Part shown: positions 1 through 7,292 of the stretch, one piece after another | How the letters are laid out: every line of letters starts with the position of its first letter | Numbering within the stretch: position 1 is the first letter of the stretch | NCBI GenBank assembly: GCA_018266105.1 | Contig: JAFEBA010000106.1 | Location: 1 to 49,408 of the forward strand | DNA length: 49,408 nt | Origin: a bacterium | Lineage (GTDB): Bacteria; Vulcanimicrobiota; Xenobia; Xenobiales; JADMJV01 | Reading direction: 5' to 3' | The notes under the pieces: model-generated | What the model saw: only the letters and a program-made list of their open reading frames with translations | Told to the model about the DNA's origin: nothing | Databases searched by the model: none | Position numbers and translations under genes: made by a program

Positions 1-1238
1 TGGGGCTGAGGCTGGGGTTGGGGTTGGGGCTGGGGCTGTGGCTGGGGTTGCGGCTGAGGCTGGGGTTGCGGCCCGGCCTGCGGTGGGGGAGGCTGTTTAG
101 GCAGGCTGATGACTCCCGTGCTTGTGTTTCCACCTGGCTTGCTCGCCTTCACCGTATAAGAACCTTCTGTCGGCTTGCTCCCAGGCGTGGACTCGACAGT
201 ACCGACAGTCACGTCGGTTCCTTCCGTGTGACAGACATCTCCGACCACATTACCTTCTTGATCTACTTCTGCCTTAATTTCTGTTTCAGAGTCATCTGTG
301 GTTCCGACAGCCACGACCTCAATGTCATTGGACATTGAGTCCAGACTACCATCGACCTCGGAAATTTTTTCTGTCAGAGCCTCATCCTTGTAAAAGCTCT
401 CTTTGACAGTGTTGGCCTCTGCATCAGCGACACGCTCACAATAACAAAGGACTTTTTTACCTTGGTCGGTTTCAATTACAACTGGCTTGACCGTTCTTAC
501 TGTATCTGAAAAGGTTCGAAAAGTGCGAGGACCAAAATAAAATTGTAAGTTGTTCGAAACAAACAAGCGGAGAAATGTTAGGGTTAGAAACAGCCCTTTA
601 CCCATACCTACATTCGCGGCCCGAAATGGTAATCCGGCGACAGAGATTTTGACCAAAAAATTTGGTCGCGTGTCTCCGGCACCCGTCCAGACGACCTGGA
701 ACCTTGACTCACCGAGGGCGAACCCAAGGCGAACCGAACTATTCGACACGGGCAACTCTGCCGTTACATACAGGTACCAGACCCCGGGATCTAACGCTAC
801 GGTCGAACTTACCGGTGCCGATAAGTCACCTTCGGCTTTAAGGAGCAAAGAGTAGTTGGTATGCCCCTCTCCGGGCTTTCCGTCGACCAAAGCGACCCTT
901 AGCGCAGCGACCTGATGGATCTGTGCCTCAACTGAAAGCTTGTCATTTTGTATAGCTGAGAAACGTGAATCAATCTCGCGCACTCGCGATGTGGTAAATT
1001 CAAGCTTTGCGTTTTCGGCCCCTGCTCCCAGTTTGGTAAGGACTGCCTCATAACGGGTCTCCGGCCGTAGCCCAGCTATCCTGGTCCGTCGTGAACTCGC
1101 AGCCTTGACTATGTCGGGAAGACCTGGCGATTTTATGTTTATCGAGTAGTCGACGCCGAACTCGAAGTCCGATATTTCCAACTCACAGTAGCTCGCCCCT
1201 GGATTTGGAGAGATTGTCTCCGAGAATTTAAGCATCAT
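1..1238 (-). CDS. Large protein with Fn3-like start and Pro-Gln repeat tail, partial
   Basis: A minus-strand reading frame stays open for 412 codons from a double ATG at 1238/1235 and runs off the window start, so the C-terminus is missing. An in-frame TAG lies four codons upstream of the first ATG, and AAGG sits just before it. The first ~85 residues end in a fibronectin-III-like stretch (LRPETRYEAVL). The middle is hydrophilic and beta-like. The last visible ~30 residues are a Pro-Gln dipeptide repeat (bases 1-75 approximately), typical of a flexible or wall-spanning linker. No signal peptide is seen. Function is unknown; a structural or surface-associated role is only inference. The gene has no recognisable operon partner. 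Confidence 0.72.
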   Translation of the reverse strand, partial: MMLKFSETISPNPGASYCELEISDFEFGVDYSINIKSPGLPDIVKAASSRRTRIAGLRPETRYEAVLTKLGAGAENAKLEFTTSRVREIDSRFSAIQNDKLSVEAQIHQVAALRVALVDGKPGEGHTNYSLLLKAEGDLSAPVSSTVALDPGVWYLYVTAELPVSNSSVRLGFALGESRFQVVWTGAGDTRPNFLVKISVAGLPFRAANVGMGKGLFLTLTFLRLFVSNNLQFYFGPRTFRTFSDTVRTVKPVVIETDQGKKVLCYCERVADAEANTVKESFYKDEALTEKISEVDGSLDSMSNDIEVVAVGTTDDSETEIKAEVDQEGNVVGDVCHTEGTDVTVGTVESTPGSKPTEGSYTVKASKPGGNTSTGVISLPKQPPPPQAGPQPQPQPQPQPQPQPQPQPQPQP

Positions 1239-1629
1239 AAACCTTGGTCCCTACAAGCCCTTCTTGTATTCAAATTAGCAACCGTCAAGTGGCTAATGCT
1301 GTGTCAGACACCTGCGGTCTTTAATACTCTTTGCAGGTGCCCTCCCGTTCCAACCGAGTCTAATCATTGGTTCTCCCTTCGGCAGCCGATTGTTGCTTCC
1401 TTGATCCTCAAATATCTGTTTGGCGATCATGTTCACGATCCGCAAAATCTCTTAAGGACGCCGATTTGTTGGCACGGACAACTACAGAGGATAGGGGACG
1501 GACATACCCAAAGAATCACTCTGTTGCTCGGCTGTTGCCTAAAGTGTCTAAAAGTCTGACCACTTGGCCAATTTTGTTTGCACCGCTTGACACTATGAGT
1601 TTCCAACAAACTGGCGGTAAACAAAGCGA

Positions 1630-1656
1630 GCGGCACGCAATCTTATTGCATGCCGC
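1630..1656 (-). terminator. Hairpin, possible terminator of the minus integrase remnant
   Basis: Eleven-base arms (one G-T type mismatch) around a 5-base loop. Read on the minus strand it is followed by a moderately T-rich GCTTTGTTT. It lies 60 bp beyond the stop of the minus integrase fragment. The rest of 1239-1717 shows no convincing gene. Confidence 0.35.
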
Positions 1657-1717
1657 CCGCGGTAACCCGCCCACCTTTGTGAGCCCAGAGAGAACGGGTA
1701 TTTCAGCCCGCATCTTA

Positions 1718-1912
1718 TTACTTGTCGCTGCTTGGTGGAGTCAGCAAGAAGCGCAGTCGCTCAGTCGCTCGATGCTGGAGGTGGGGGAGGACGTGCGAGT
1801 AGATATCAAGTGTAGTTGTGACGCTGGCATGACCCAGACGTTCTGACACCACCTTGGCTGGCTCGCCCGCAAGCAACAGCAAAGTTGCACAGGTGTGACG
1901 CTTATGCCGAGC
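1718..1912 (-). pseudogene. Tyrosine integrase C-terminal remnant (minus strand)
   Basis: About 63 residues of a phage-type tyrosine recombinase C-terminus: the RHT box (RHKRHTCATLLLLAG), the LGHAS histidine motif and the catalytic tyrosine in LDIYSHVLP, then a normal stop at 1718. Everything N-terminal to the RHT box is missing. The fragment begins at a 26-bp palindrome and is fused head to head to a second integrase remnant starting at the same codon. It is related to, but clearly diverged from, the intact integrase at 20956-22230. It cannot be active. Confidence 0.8.
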
Positions 1913-1924
1913 GCGGCATAAGCG
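1899..1924. repeat. Palindromic junction between two integrase remnants
   Basis: Perfect 11-bp arms (CGCTTATGCCG / CGGCATAAGCG) around AGCG. Each arm encodes the same residues (ARHKRHTCAT) outward on its own strand. Beyond the arms the two sides differ at synonymous positions, so this is not simply one sequence folded back on itself. Confidence 0.8.
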
Positions 1925-2132
1925 CCATACTTGCGCAACCTTGCTACTGATAGCCGGCGTGCCGGCCAAGGTAGTGGCAGAGCGACTGGGCCACGCCAGC
2001 GTCACCCAGACCCTGGACACCTACTCTCACGTGCTACCGGCGCTTGAATACCAGGCGACCGACGAGCTACGCAACCTGCTCTACCGGGACCATTATACGA
2101 CACCGCCTCAGCTGCCCCCCGGCGACGAGTAG
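1911..2132 (+). pseudogene. Tyrosine integrase C-terminal remnant (plus strand)
   Basis: This is the C-terminal ~70 residues of an integrase: RHTCATLLLIAG, the AERLGHASVTQ histidine box, the catalytic tyrosine in LDTYSHVLP, and a tail ending LPPGDE. It closely matches the C-terminus of the intact integrase at 20956-22230 (AERLGH, TQTLDTYSHVLP, ATDELRNLL). The N-terminal ~320 residues, including the first catalytic Arg and Lys, are absent. It lies upstream of the SWIM-HTH-DprA set as in the intact module, so it is the decayed integrase of module copy A. Confidence 0.82.
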
Positions 2133-2187
2133 AACACACCAACCAACACGATAGACCCTGGCCTTTGGCCGGCGCTTGCCGGCCTGA

Positions 2188-2270
2188 GGCCTACGGTCAC
2201 GTACACCAACGGGCACACAGCTTTGCTTTGTGCTGCCCCGACGCAAAAAACAAAAGGAGAACCAGAGAAC
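2188..2270 (+). promoter_or_regulatory. Conserved leader before SWIM gene, copy A
   Basis: Shares blocks with 22566-22646 upstream of the copy B SWIM gene, including GGCCTACG, CACGTACAC, CTTTGTGCTGCCC and the ribosome site AAAGGAGAACCAGA. Conservation of non-coding sequence between diverged copies suggests a promoter or translational control element. No clear -35/-10 pair was assigned. Confidence 0.4.
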
Positions 2271-2564
2271 ATGAGCCTCAAAACTATCAAAGAAAAAGCC
2301 GACCGCTTGAAGCAAAACTACCGCGTGATCTTGCTGGGACCGGGACAAGCCCTGGTCATCGGGGACCACGACACCTACGACGTAACCCGCCTGTCATTTC
2401 GCTGGAGCTGCAACTGCCCTTGGGGCCGGCACAAGGGCCGGTGGGCGGAATGCAGTCACGTGGTGGCGGTGCGCCAGGCCCAGCTGGACCCGCGCAGCCA
2501 GGCGCCCGTGGCAAAACTGGCCGGCCTGCTGCAAGAACTGAAGAGACTGAAGGAGAGTGCATAG
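2271..2564 (+). CDS. Small SWIM-type zinc-finger protein, module copy A
   Basis: A 97-residue protein with a SWIM-like zinc finger near its middle (CNCPWG then 10 residues then CSHV, i.e. CxC...CxH). SWIM fingers bind DNA or protein partners. The N-terminus is basic (KTIKEKADRLKQNYRV) and the C-terminus helical. The start is fixed by AAGGAG about 11 bases upstream and by the copy B homologue (22647-22940), which has the same length. It is followed after 2 bases by the HTH gene. No catalytic domain accompanies the finger, so I infer an accessory DNA-binding role in a mobile element. Confidence 0.75.
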   Translation: MSLKTIKEKADRLKQNYRVILLGPGQALVIGDHDTYDVTRLSFRWSCNCPWGRHKGRWAECSHVVAVRQAQLDPRSQAPVAKLAGLLQELKRLKESA

Positions 2565-2566
2565 CC

Positions 2567-2755
2567 ATGAAATTCCTGACTGTCAACGAAATCGCCGAAA
2601 CCGTCGGGCTGGCCCCGGCCCGTGTCTACGAGGTCATACGCCGAGGGCTGATGCCCGCGGTGCGCATCGGCCGCCAAGTGCGCGTAGAGGAGCAAGCCTT
2701 TCGGAAGTGGGTGAGCGACGGCGGACGGCGCTACCCGCAGAAGCAAGCGAGCTAA
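2567..2755 (+). CDS. Excisionase-family helix-turn-helix protein, copy A
   Basis: A 62-residue MerR/excisionase-type HTH protein: the N-terminal helix pair (LTVNEIAETVGLAPARVYEV) followed by the wing (RIGRQVRVEEQAFRKWV). Such proteins are recombination directionality factors or small repressors. Its start lies 2 bases after the SWIM stop, so the two are translationally coupled. A copy B homologue is at 22943-23140 (MKLITVNKIAEMTELS). The reading frame is intact although the neighbouring integrase and DprA genes are broken. Confidence 0.82.
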   Translation: MKFLTVNEIAETVGLAPARVYEVIRRGLMPAVRIGRQVRVEEQAFRKWVSDGGRRYPQKQAS

Positions 2756-2759
2756 GCGG

Positions 2760-2796
2760 TGGCGGGGGTATACACCCCCGCTGCCCCTTTTTTTTG
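2760..2796 (+). terminator. Rho-independent terminator after copy A HTH gene
   Basis: Stem GCGGGGGT / ACCCCCGC (2762-2769, 2774-2781) with an ATAC loop, followed by a run of eight T at 2788-2795. It would separate SWIM-HTH from the DprA remnant. Confidence 0.8.
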
Positions 2797-2823
2797 CGTT
2801 ATTTACGATGGGAGAACAAGCAG

Positions 2824-3525
2824 ATGAGAACCGTGACGATAAACACCGAAACAAACCAATACCCCGGCCAACTGGCCCGGGCCCTGGGCGGGAAAGCGCC
2901 AAAGCACCTGCACTAAGTGGGAAACATGGACCTGCTGCAACGCAAAACCATCGGCTTCTCAGGCGCGAGAAGGGCCAGCGCCAAAGGCCTCGACCTGGCC
3001 GAGACCTACGCCGGGCTTTTTGCGAGGGAAGGCTGGACGGTGGTGTCGGGATACGCCAGCGGTGTAGATGTGGCCAGCCACCGCGCCGCCCTGGCCGCGG
3101 GTGGAACCACGATACTGGTGCTACCCCACGGCCTGGACGGCTTTTACGTGCGCCCCGAGCTGCGGAAGCACTGGGACTGGCGACGGACCCTGGTGGTCAG
3201 CCAGTTTGACGCGGAGGCACCGTTTCAAGCCTTTAGAGCCATCCAGAGAAACGCCGTGATAGCCGGCCTGAGCCAGGGCGTGCTGGTCTTTGAACCCGGC
3301 GCCCTGGGAGGAACCCTGAACACAGGCATGACCGCCCTGCAACTAAAAATACCGCTGTTTGCGGCGGTTTATGACGGCATGCCCCCGACCGCAGTGGGTC
3401 ACCGACTTTTGATCGCCCGTGGTGGCCGGCCCCTGATGGCGGACCGCGAGAATGTAGCACAGCAGATCACGGAGATGACCGAAGTGATGAACCCGCTCAG
3501 CGCCTTGGCCATGACCGGTGGCTAA
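2824..3525 (+). pseudogene. DprA/Smf-like protein with in-frame stop, copy A
   Basis: Rossmann-type DprA/Smf-like protein: GARRASAKGLDLAE nucleotide-binding start, SGYASGVDVASHRAALAAGG, and the C-terminal QRNAVIAGLSQGVLVFEPG box typical of the family. Homology to the intact copy B (23189-23878) starts at ATG 2824. A TAA at 2914-2916 replaces the Cys codon of the CLHCRGN stretch in copy B. Downstream the frame stays open, and a GTG at 2917 could restart a 202-residue product keeping the whole Rossmann domain, but no good ribosome site is seen. A short active form therefore cannot be excluded. DprA proteins bind single-stranded DNA and load RecA. Confidence 0.75.
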
Positions 3526-3553
3526 GGTCTGGCGGGGTACGGTCGTCTTGATT

Positions 3554-3577
3554 CCTGGCCGGCGTCAGCCGGCCAGG
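3554..3577. repeat. Perfect hairpin 1 of copy A structured region
   Basis: Ten-bp arms CCTGGCCGGC / GCCGGCCAGG with loop GTCA. No T-run follows, so a simple terminator is unlikely. Confidence 0.75.
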
Positions 3578-3617
3578 CCCCTTTCTTGGGTCTCTCGGGG
3601 TACGCCTCAGCTTTGTT

Positions 3618-3642
3618 CCTGGGTCGGCGAAGCCGACCCAGG
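3618..3642. repeat. Perfect hairpin 2 of copy A structured region
   Basis: Eleven-bp arms CCTGGGTCGGC / GCCGACCCAGG with loop GAA, 64 bp after hairpin 1 and in the same phase relative to the GGGGTACG repeats. Confidence 0.75.
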
Positions 3643-4082
3643 CCTCCACCTTCATCTTTTGGGGTACGGCTAGGCTTTCGCCCTTGGACCAGGCCCTCGC
3701 CTTCGGATTTTCCCCCGCCTTCTTCTCAGCTTTGGGGGGGGTGGGGGGTCCTCCCCCCACATCTTCCTCTCCTTCGGGGTCGTCGTCGTCGTTTTTTGGG
3801 GGCAGGTTGGAAAGGGCCGGCACCCTGCCTTCGATAGCGGCACCCAGCTTTCTTCGGCCCTTTTCAAGCTGTCCCCAAGTTCCAAGCTGGGGGTGCGGTG
3901 GGAAGGCCCCGGCAGCCAGCTATCGCTAGCGGCTCTCAGCCATGTTCGGGGGCTTTCCACGGCATCCCCAGCCATTCTCCCGCCCATGCTCAAGCCCTCG
4001 CGGTCATGGTCATCTTCCGGGTACGGTCAAGCCAGCGCCAGGGCTTGGGGGAGCAACGGTTCTTGTCCCAGAATAGACGGGA

Positions 4083-4310
4083 ATGGCCGAATACGATGAT
4101 GGACTCCCCGAATCCCAACTTGGGCGCGCCCAGTGGCTGGCGGATAACCTGGCCTTGTGCGGGCACGAAGATATCACCGCTATCGACATTTTGGACGCGC
4201 TGGCCAGCATCGGCCTGAAACTGGTGCCCGACACGGAGGGCATCAGCAGCCACGAATACATGGGTGCGCACAAATCGGTGATCCGGTCCCCGAAAGCCGA
4301 CCTGAACTAG
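4083..4310 (+). CDS. Small acidic hypothetical protein
   Basis: A 75-residue hypothetical protein, acidic at the N-terminus, with a predicted helical central part (ITAIDILDALASIGLKLV). No family is recognised. Its stop lies 5 bases before the GTG start of the sigma-1.1/Clp_N-like gene, suggesting translational coupling and a shared function. The ribosome-binding site is weak. It could alternatively be the N-terminal part of a once longer gene. Confidence 0.5.
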   Translation: MAEYDDGLPESQLGRAQWLADNLALCGHEDITAIDILDALASIGLKLVPDTEGISSHEYMGAHKSVIRSPKADLN

Positions 4311-4315
4311 TTGCC

Positions 4316-5566
4316 GTGTCTGACCTGCGTAGAGCCATCGATGCTCTGATTCTCAAGGGAAGACTCCGCGGACAGTTGACTCACGACGATATCATTGAGG
4401 CCGTGTCATCTTTCGACTTTGGGCCCGACCAATTTGATGAACTTTTAGAGCGGCTTGTGAATGAGGGAATCCCGGTAATAGACGATGACGATGATGATGG
4501 CGATCACGATGGTGAGCTCGTCGCTTATTTAGGACGTTCTCCAGCGGCGGGAAGGTCCGGGACGATCGAATTCGATGCCAGCGCCCGAGAATTGCTCAAG
4601 TGGGCCACCTGGATCGCACTTTGCGGCAATGCAGAGGAAGTTGATCGAGAGCACCTCTTGGCAGCCGCCCAAGCCGAAAGCCCGCCACCCGAGCCCCAGA
4701 AAATCTGGGATATCCCTTTTAGTGCCCGGGTACAGTCGGGCCTGGCCCGGGCCTGCGCCAGAGTGAGTCCAATTGATCGCAACGACCTTCTGGATGCATT
4801 TGGGTTAGCAGGCTCCAAACCAACACTCACTATTGGCGAAGTGATCGGAGCTAAGGTTCGCCAGTTGCTGGAGAAGCGAGGAGTAAATACCCTCGATTTG
4901 TGGCGTCAACTCAAGGATTTTGAGATCCATGACTGCATGCCTCGACCGAACTTCACCGCAAGTGAGCCTGGCCGACGCTGGCACAGCATCGTCTCCGAGG
5001 TCGGCAGCAGGCCCCTGGGCCAGGAGTTAGGCTTGCTTCTCTTTTGCATCCTCGCCGACACATCCGTAAGCGCCGTCTTAGAACAATCAGGAGTTACCGA
5101 GGATTTGGTCGTCAGCCTACTGAAAGAGTTACCCGACGCCGTCCGGCCGCCCATAGAAATCTCTCCCGAGGTACGGCGGCTTTTTTCAGGAGAGCCACTT
5201 TCCGCCGAAGGCTTAAGAAGCCTGGAACTGGCCTGGCGCTTCAGCGACCGAGAGCAACTACGCCCTGATGACCTGTTGCCGATGCTACTCACTTCCGGTT
5301 CTCAAGCCAGGCTGATCCTGGATAGCCTGGGCACACTTCCGGACATCGTCGCCGCAGTGCCCACTCGAGTGCGTCTCTTCGAGGGTCCTGGCTCAAGCCC
5401 CGAACTGTCGCCCGAAATGCCTGCCGTGTTGGAAATCGCCCGGCGAGCGGCGGGCAACTTGCCGATGGATACGGGCCACCTGTTGCTCGGGTTGGCGGAG
5501 ATGGGACATCCATTGGTCGCTCAATTGAAGCAGCGAATCAGGGAGGCCCTCGAGGGCTCGCCGTGA
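4316..5566 (+). CDS. Sigma-70 region 1.1-like domain fused to Clp_N-like repeats
   Basis: A 416-residue protein starting at GTG 4316. Residues 1-65 resemble sigma-70 region 1.1: helix ending LILKGRLRGQLTHDDI, then DQFDELLERLVNEGIPVIDD, followed by a six-Asp run at 56-61. In primary sigma factors this domain mimics DNA and blocks the RNA polymerase cleft. The rest lacks sigma regions 2-4 and instead contains about four helical repeats of Clp_N type, best seen near the C-terminus (LEIARRAAGNLPMDTGHLLLGLAEMG) and at ~residues 90-125. Clp_N domains bind adaptors or substrates; no AAA+ ATPase is present. The function is unknown. A regulator acting on RNA polymerase or as a protein-binding scaffold is inference only. 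Confidence 0.68.
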   Translation: MSDLRRAIDALILKGRLRGQLTHDDIIEAVSSFDFGPDQFDELLERLVNEGIPVIDDDDDDGDHDGELVAYLGRSPAAGRSGTIEFDASARELLKWATWIALCGNAEEVDREHLLAAAQAESPPPEPQKIWDIPFSARVQSGLARACARVSPIDRNDLLDAFGLAGSKPTLTIGEVIGAKVRQLLEKRGVNTLDLWRQLKDFEIHDCMPRPNFTASEPGRRWHSIVSEVGSRPLGQELGLLLFCILADTSVSAVLEQSGVTEDLVVSLLKELPDAVRPPIEISPEVRRLFSGEPLSAEGLRSLELAWRFSDREQLRPDDLLPMLLTSGSQARLILDSLGTLPDIVAAVPTRVRLFEGPGSSPELSPEMPAVLEIARRAAGNLPMDTGHLLLGLAEMGHPLVAQLKQRIREALEGSP

Positions 5567-5663
5567 GACCAAGGCCTTATGTTCAGGGCGCCCCGGGAGA
5601 TCTTGTGTCGAAACTATCCATGGGGATTGACCTAGATCTCTCTCGAGCTGTGCAGAGACCCGG

Positions 5664-5864
5664 CTAGTGCTCATCTCCTTGGTCCTTATCCAACAACAAG
5701 CCTGCCATGATAAAAAAAACACCCAGCGTAACTATTATGGCGCACTTAATGCGGAACCACCACCACAGTTCCGGCATAAAGTTTGAACTAATACGTAGAT
5801 GATAGAACGCCGGGCCGACGAAAATTAGCAAAACACCGCACGCGACAATCCGTCCATTCATCAC
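5664..5864 (-). CDS. Small two-TM membrane protein
   Basis: A 66-residue protein with two hydrophobic segments (residues ~6-20 and ~40-60), WWW between them and an acidic cytoplasmic tail (DKDQGDEH). The start is a GTG/ATG pair at 5864/5861. No family is recognised. It is the last gene of a minus-strand run (11755 down to 5664) of exported and membrane proteins, but an ~90 bp gap precedes it. The 97 bp between its stop and the plus-strand gene ending at 5566 hold nothing recognisable. Confidence 0.55.
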   Translation of the reverse strand: MMNGRIVACGVLLIFVGPAFYHLRISSNFMPELWWWFRIKCAIIVTLGVFFIMAGLLLDKDQGDEH

Positions 5865-5951
5865 CCGAGTTTACTCCCAGGCCGACTTTGGTTCAAGTAA
5901 CGCTTTGCTCCAGGCCATCAACTTTTAGAATTTCCTTGCCTCGAAAATGAG

Positions 5952-6690
5952 TTAACGCTCTACGGTTACCGAGAATGGACCGGCGGTAGTTCTGTAAGGC
6001 CCGTTCACCAGGGTAACAGAGATTGTGTGGTCGCCGCCACTCACATTCGGAACTGAAATGAATCCCCAGCGAAAATCATTGAGCTGTTTCGGGTCGATGG
6101 AAATGACCATCGGCGGAAACTTCTAGCCTCACGTGACTGAGGTCGCCCTCCAGGACAGTCTCGATCTCAACGTCACGGCCAAAACCATCTAGAGAGTTCA
6201 ACGGTTGAATCAAATACTTCACCCCGTGGTGATCATCGAGCAAGGGTTGCTCGGCTTGTGCTTTCAGGATTTTCTCCAAATCTGGAACGTCTTTTACCCG
6301 CGGGCCGAAGAGCAGGTCGAATTGGTATGCCTTGCAGGCTTCGTTCCACTGCAGCATCCAGACCGAGTTTCCCTTATTCAAATAGGACTCCTGAGCCGAG
6401 TAGATTACTCTCACCTCTTCGCGAGGCGCCCCCTTAAGCCAACGCTCGACTCTCAGCAGGCCCAATTTGCCGGGCCGGTCGTACTTGGTGTTGTTCCTAA
6501 AGACTGGGGGAGTGACGTACAGAAACCGCGATGGCTCCGGGTCAACGTCTGGACCAGGTGATTCGGATACAACTTCGCCTAGCACCACCAGGTCGGCCCG
6601 TCGGAGACAAACCTGGCGGGGAAACGGATATATGAACGAGGCGCCTGCCGTGATGCTCAGGAGTAGGAACAACAGCAGCACTTTCCGCAT
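5952..6690 (-). pseudogene. Exported hypothetical protein with a frameshift near its C-terminus
   Basis: The frame from ATG 6690 has a clear Sec signal peptide (MRKVLLLFLLLSITAGAS) and runs ~190 residues, then ends at 6076 in an unlikely tail. The C-terminal beta-rich segment (FRWGFISVPNVSGGDH... to FSVTVER) continues in another frame to TAA at 5952-5954. The frames cross near 6105-6115, so a one-base indel separates them. Repaired, the protein would be ~245 residues, secreted, with a beta-sandwich-like end. Either the gene is recently broken or the assembly has an error. Function is unknown; it lies among other exported proteins. Confidence 0.65.
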
Positions 6691-6809
6691 CGCGTCGAAT
6701 TCGGCGAGGTTGCTCGGGTTCCCTCACGTCAAATTCGACCAGCTACCCACTAATCTCCAAACTGGAATCTGCGCGGCTGGCATCGACAAATGGCGCCTGA
6801 GACGTGAGG

Positions 6810-7202
6810 CTACGGTGCGTCCGGCCGATGTATCTTCCCGTCGACGCGGAGTTCGACCACGACCCCAGTCGATTCGTCTGATGGTGCGTGCCGGAAAATT
6901 CGGCCCCCCTTGAGTTCAATTCGCAGTCTGCCGGCACTTGGCCAGATTACTTCTGCCTTCTCGACGTGATCGGCTGTCATGACCGGCTTGCTCTTGATGT
7001 CGGGTGGTATGGTTTGGCCTTTGGGCGCGATGAAAACCTGGGTAGGCGTGGCCACGGTGGCATCGCTCCCGCGCTCAACTACAATGGCATCGAGCTTCCC
7101 GCTGGGGTCAGTGCGCCTTGATTTCTCGTCGACCGGCATGGGTCCACAGCCATACAAAGAGACGAGCAGAAGGACTTGCAAATACTCAGTGCACTTAGCC
7201 AT
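6810..7202 (-). CDS. Hypothetical lipoprotein
   Basis: A 130-residue protein starting MAKCTEYLQVLLLVSLYGCG. This is a lipoprotein signal with lipobox LYGC at the end of a hydrophobic stretch. The mature part is basic then beta-rich and ends VELRVDGKIHRPDAP, faintly echoing the HFHRP stretch of the next gene downstream, so the two may be distant relatives. A longer start at 7217 exists but would put extra residues before the signal. No family is recognised; it is probably anchored in the envelope. Confidence 0.6.
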   Translation of the reverse strand: MAKCTEYLQVLLLVSLYGCGPMPVDEKSRRTDPSGKLDAIVVERGSDATVATPTQVFIAPKGQTIPPDIKSKPVMTADHVEKAEVIWPSAGRLRIELKGGRIFRHAPSDESTGVVVELRVDGKIHRPDAP

Positions 7203-7292
7203 GAGCCAGAGCTGCATGGTAGAGTGCCTGATCCTGGAACCAGCAGAAAGTTACGTGTTCGGGATTGGGGCTGGTGGCCGTAAACATCTGGA

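Larger units (their letters stand above)
3526..4082. other. Non-coding structured region after module copy A
   Basis: About 560 bp without a credible gene. GGGGTACG recurs at 3534, 3597 and 3661 (steps 63 and 64 bp), and a related GGGTACGG is near 4018. Two perfect hairpins lie between the repeats, with G/C-homopolymer hairpins further on (for example TGGGGGG/CCCCCCA near 3740-3757). A GGGGTACG also occurs in the region after module copy B (about 24257). This suggests a shared non-coding element, perhaps a recombination or replication site. Confidence 0.5.

Noticed and set aside
1..75. Telomere-like GGGGTT/GGGGCT repeat
   Set aside because: The stretch is the in-frame Pro-Gln codon repeat of the minus-strand gene that stays open to 1238.
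2456..2902. Minus-strand 148-codon frame
   Set aside because: Lies across the SWIM and HTH genes and the terminator; it is a shadow.
5627..5640. FNR-like sequence TTGACCTAGATCTC
   Set aside because: The palindrome is poor and it lies downstream of both flanking genes, with no start codon in range.
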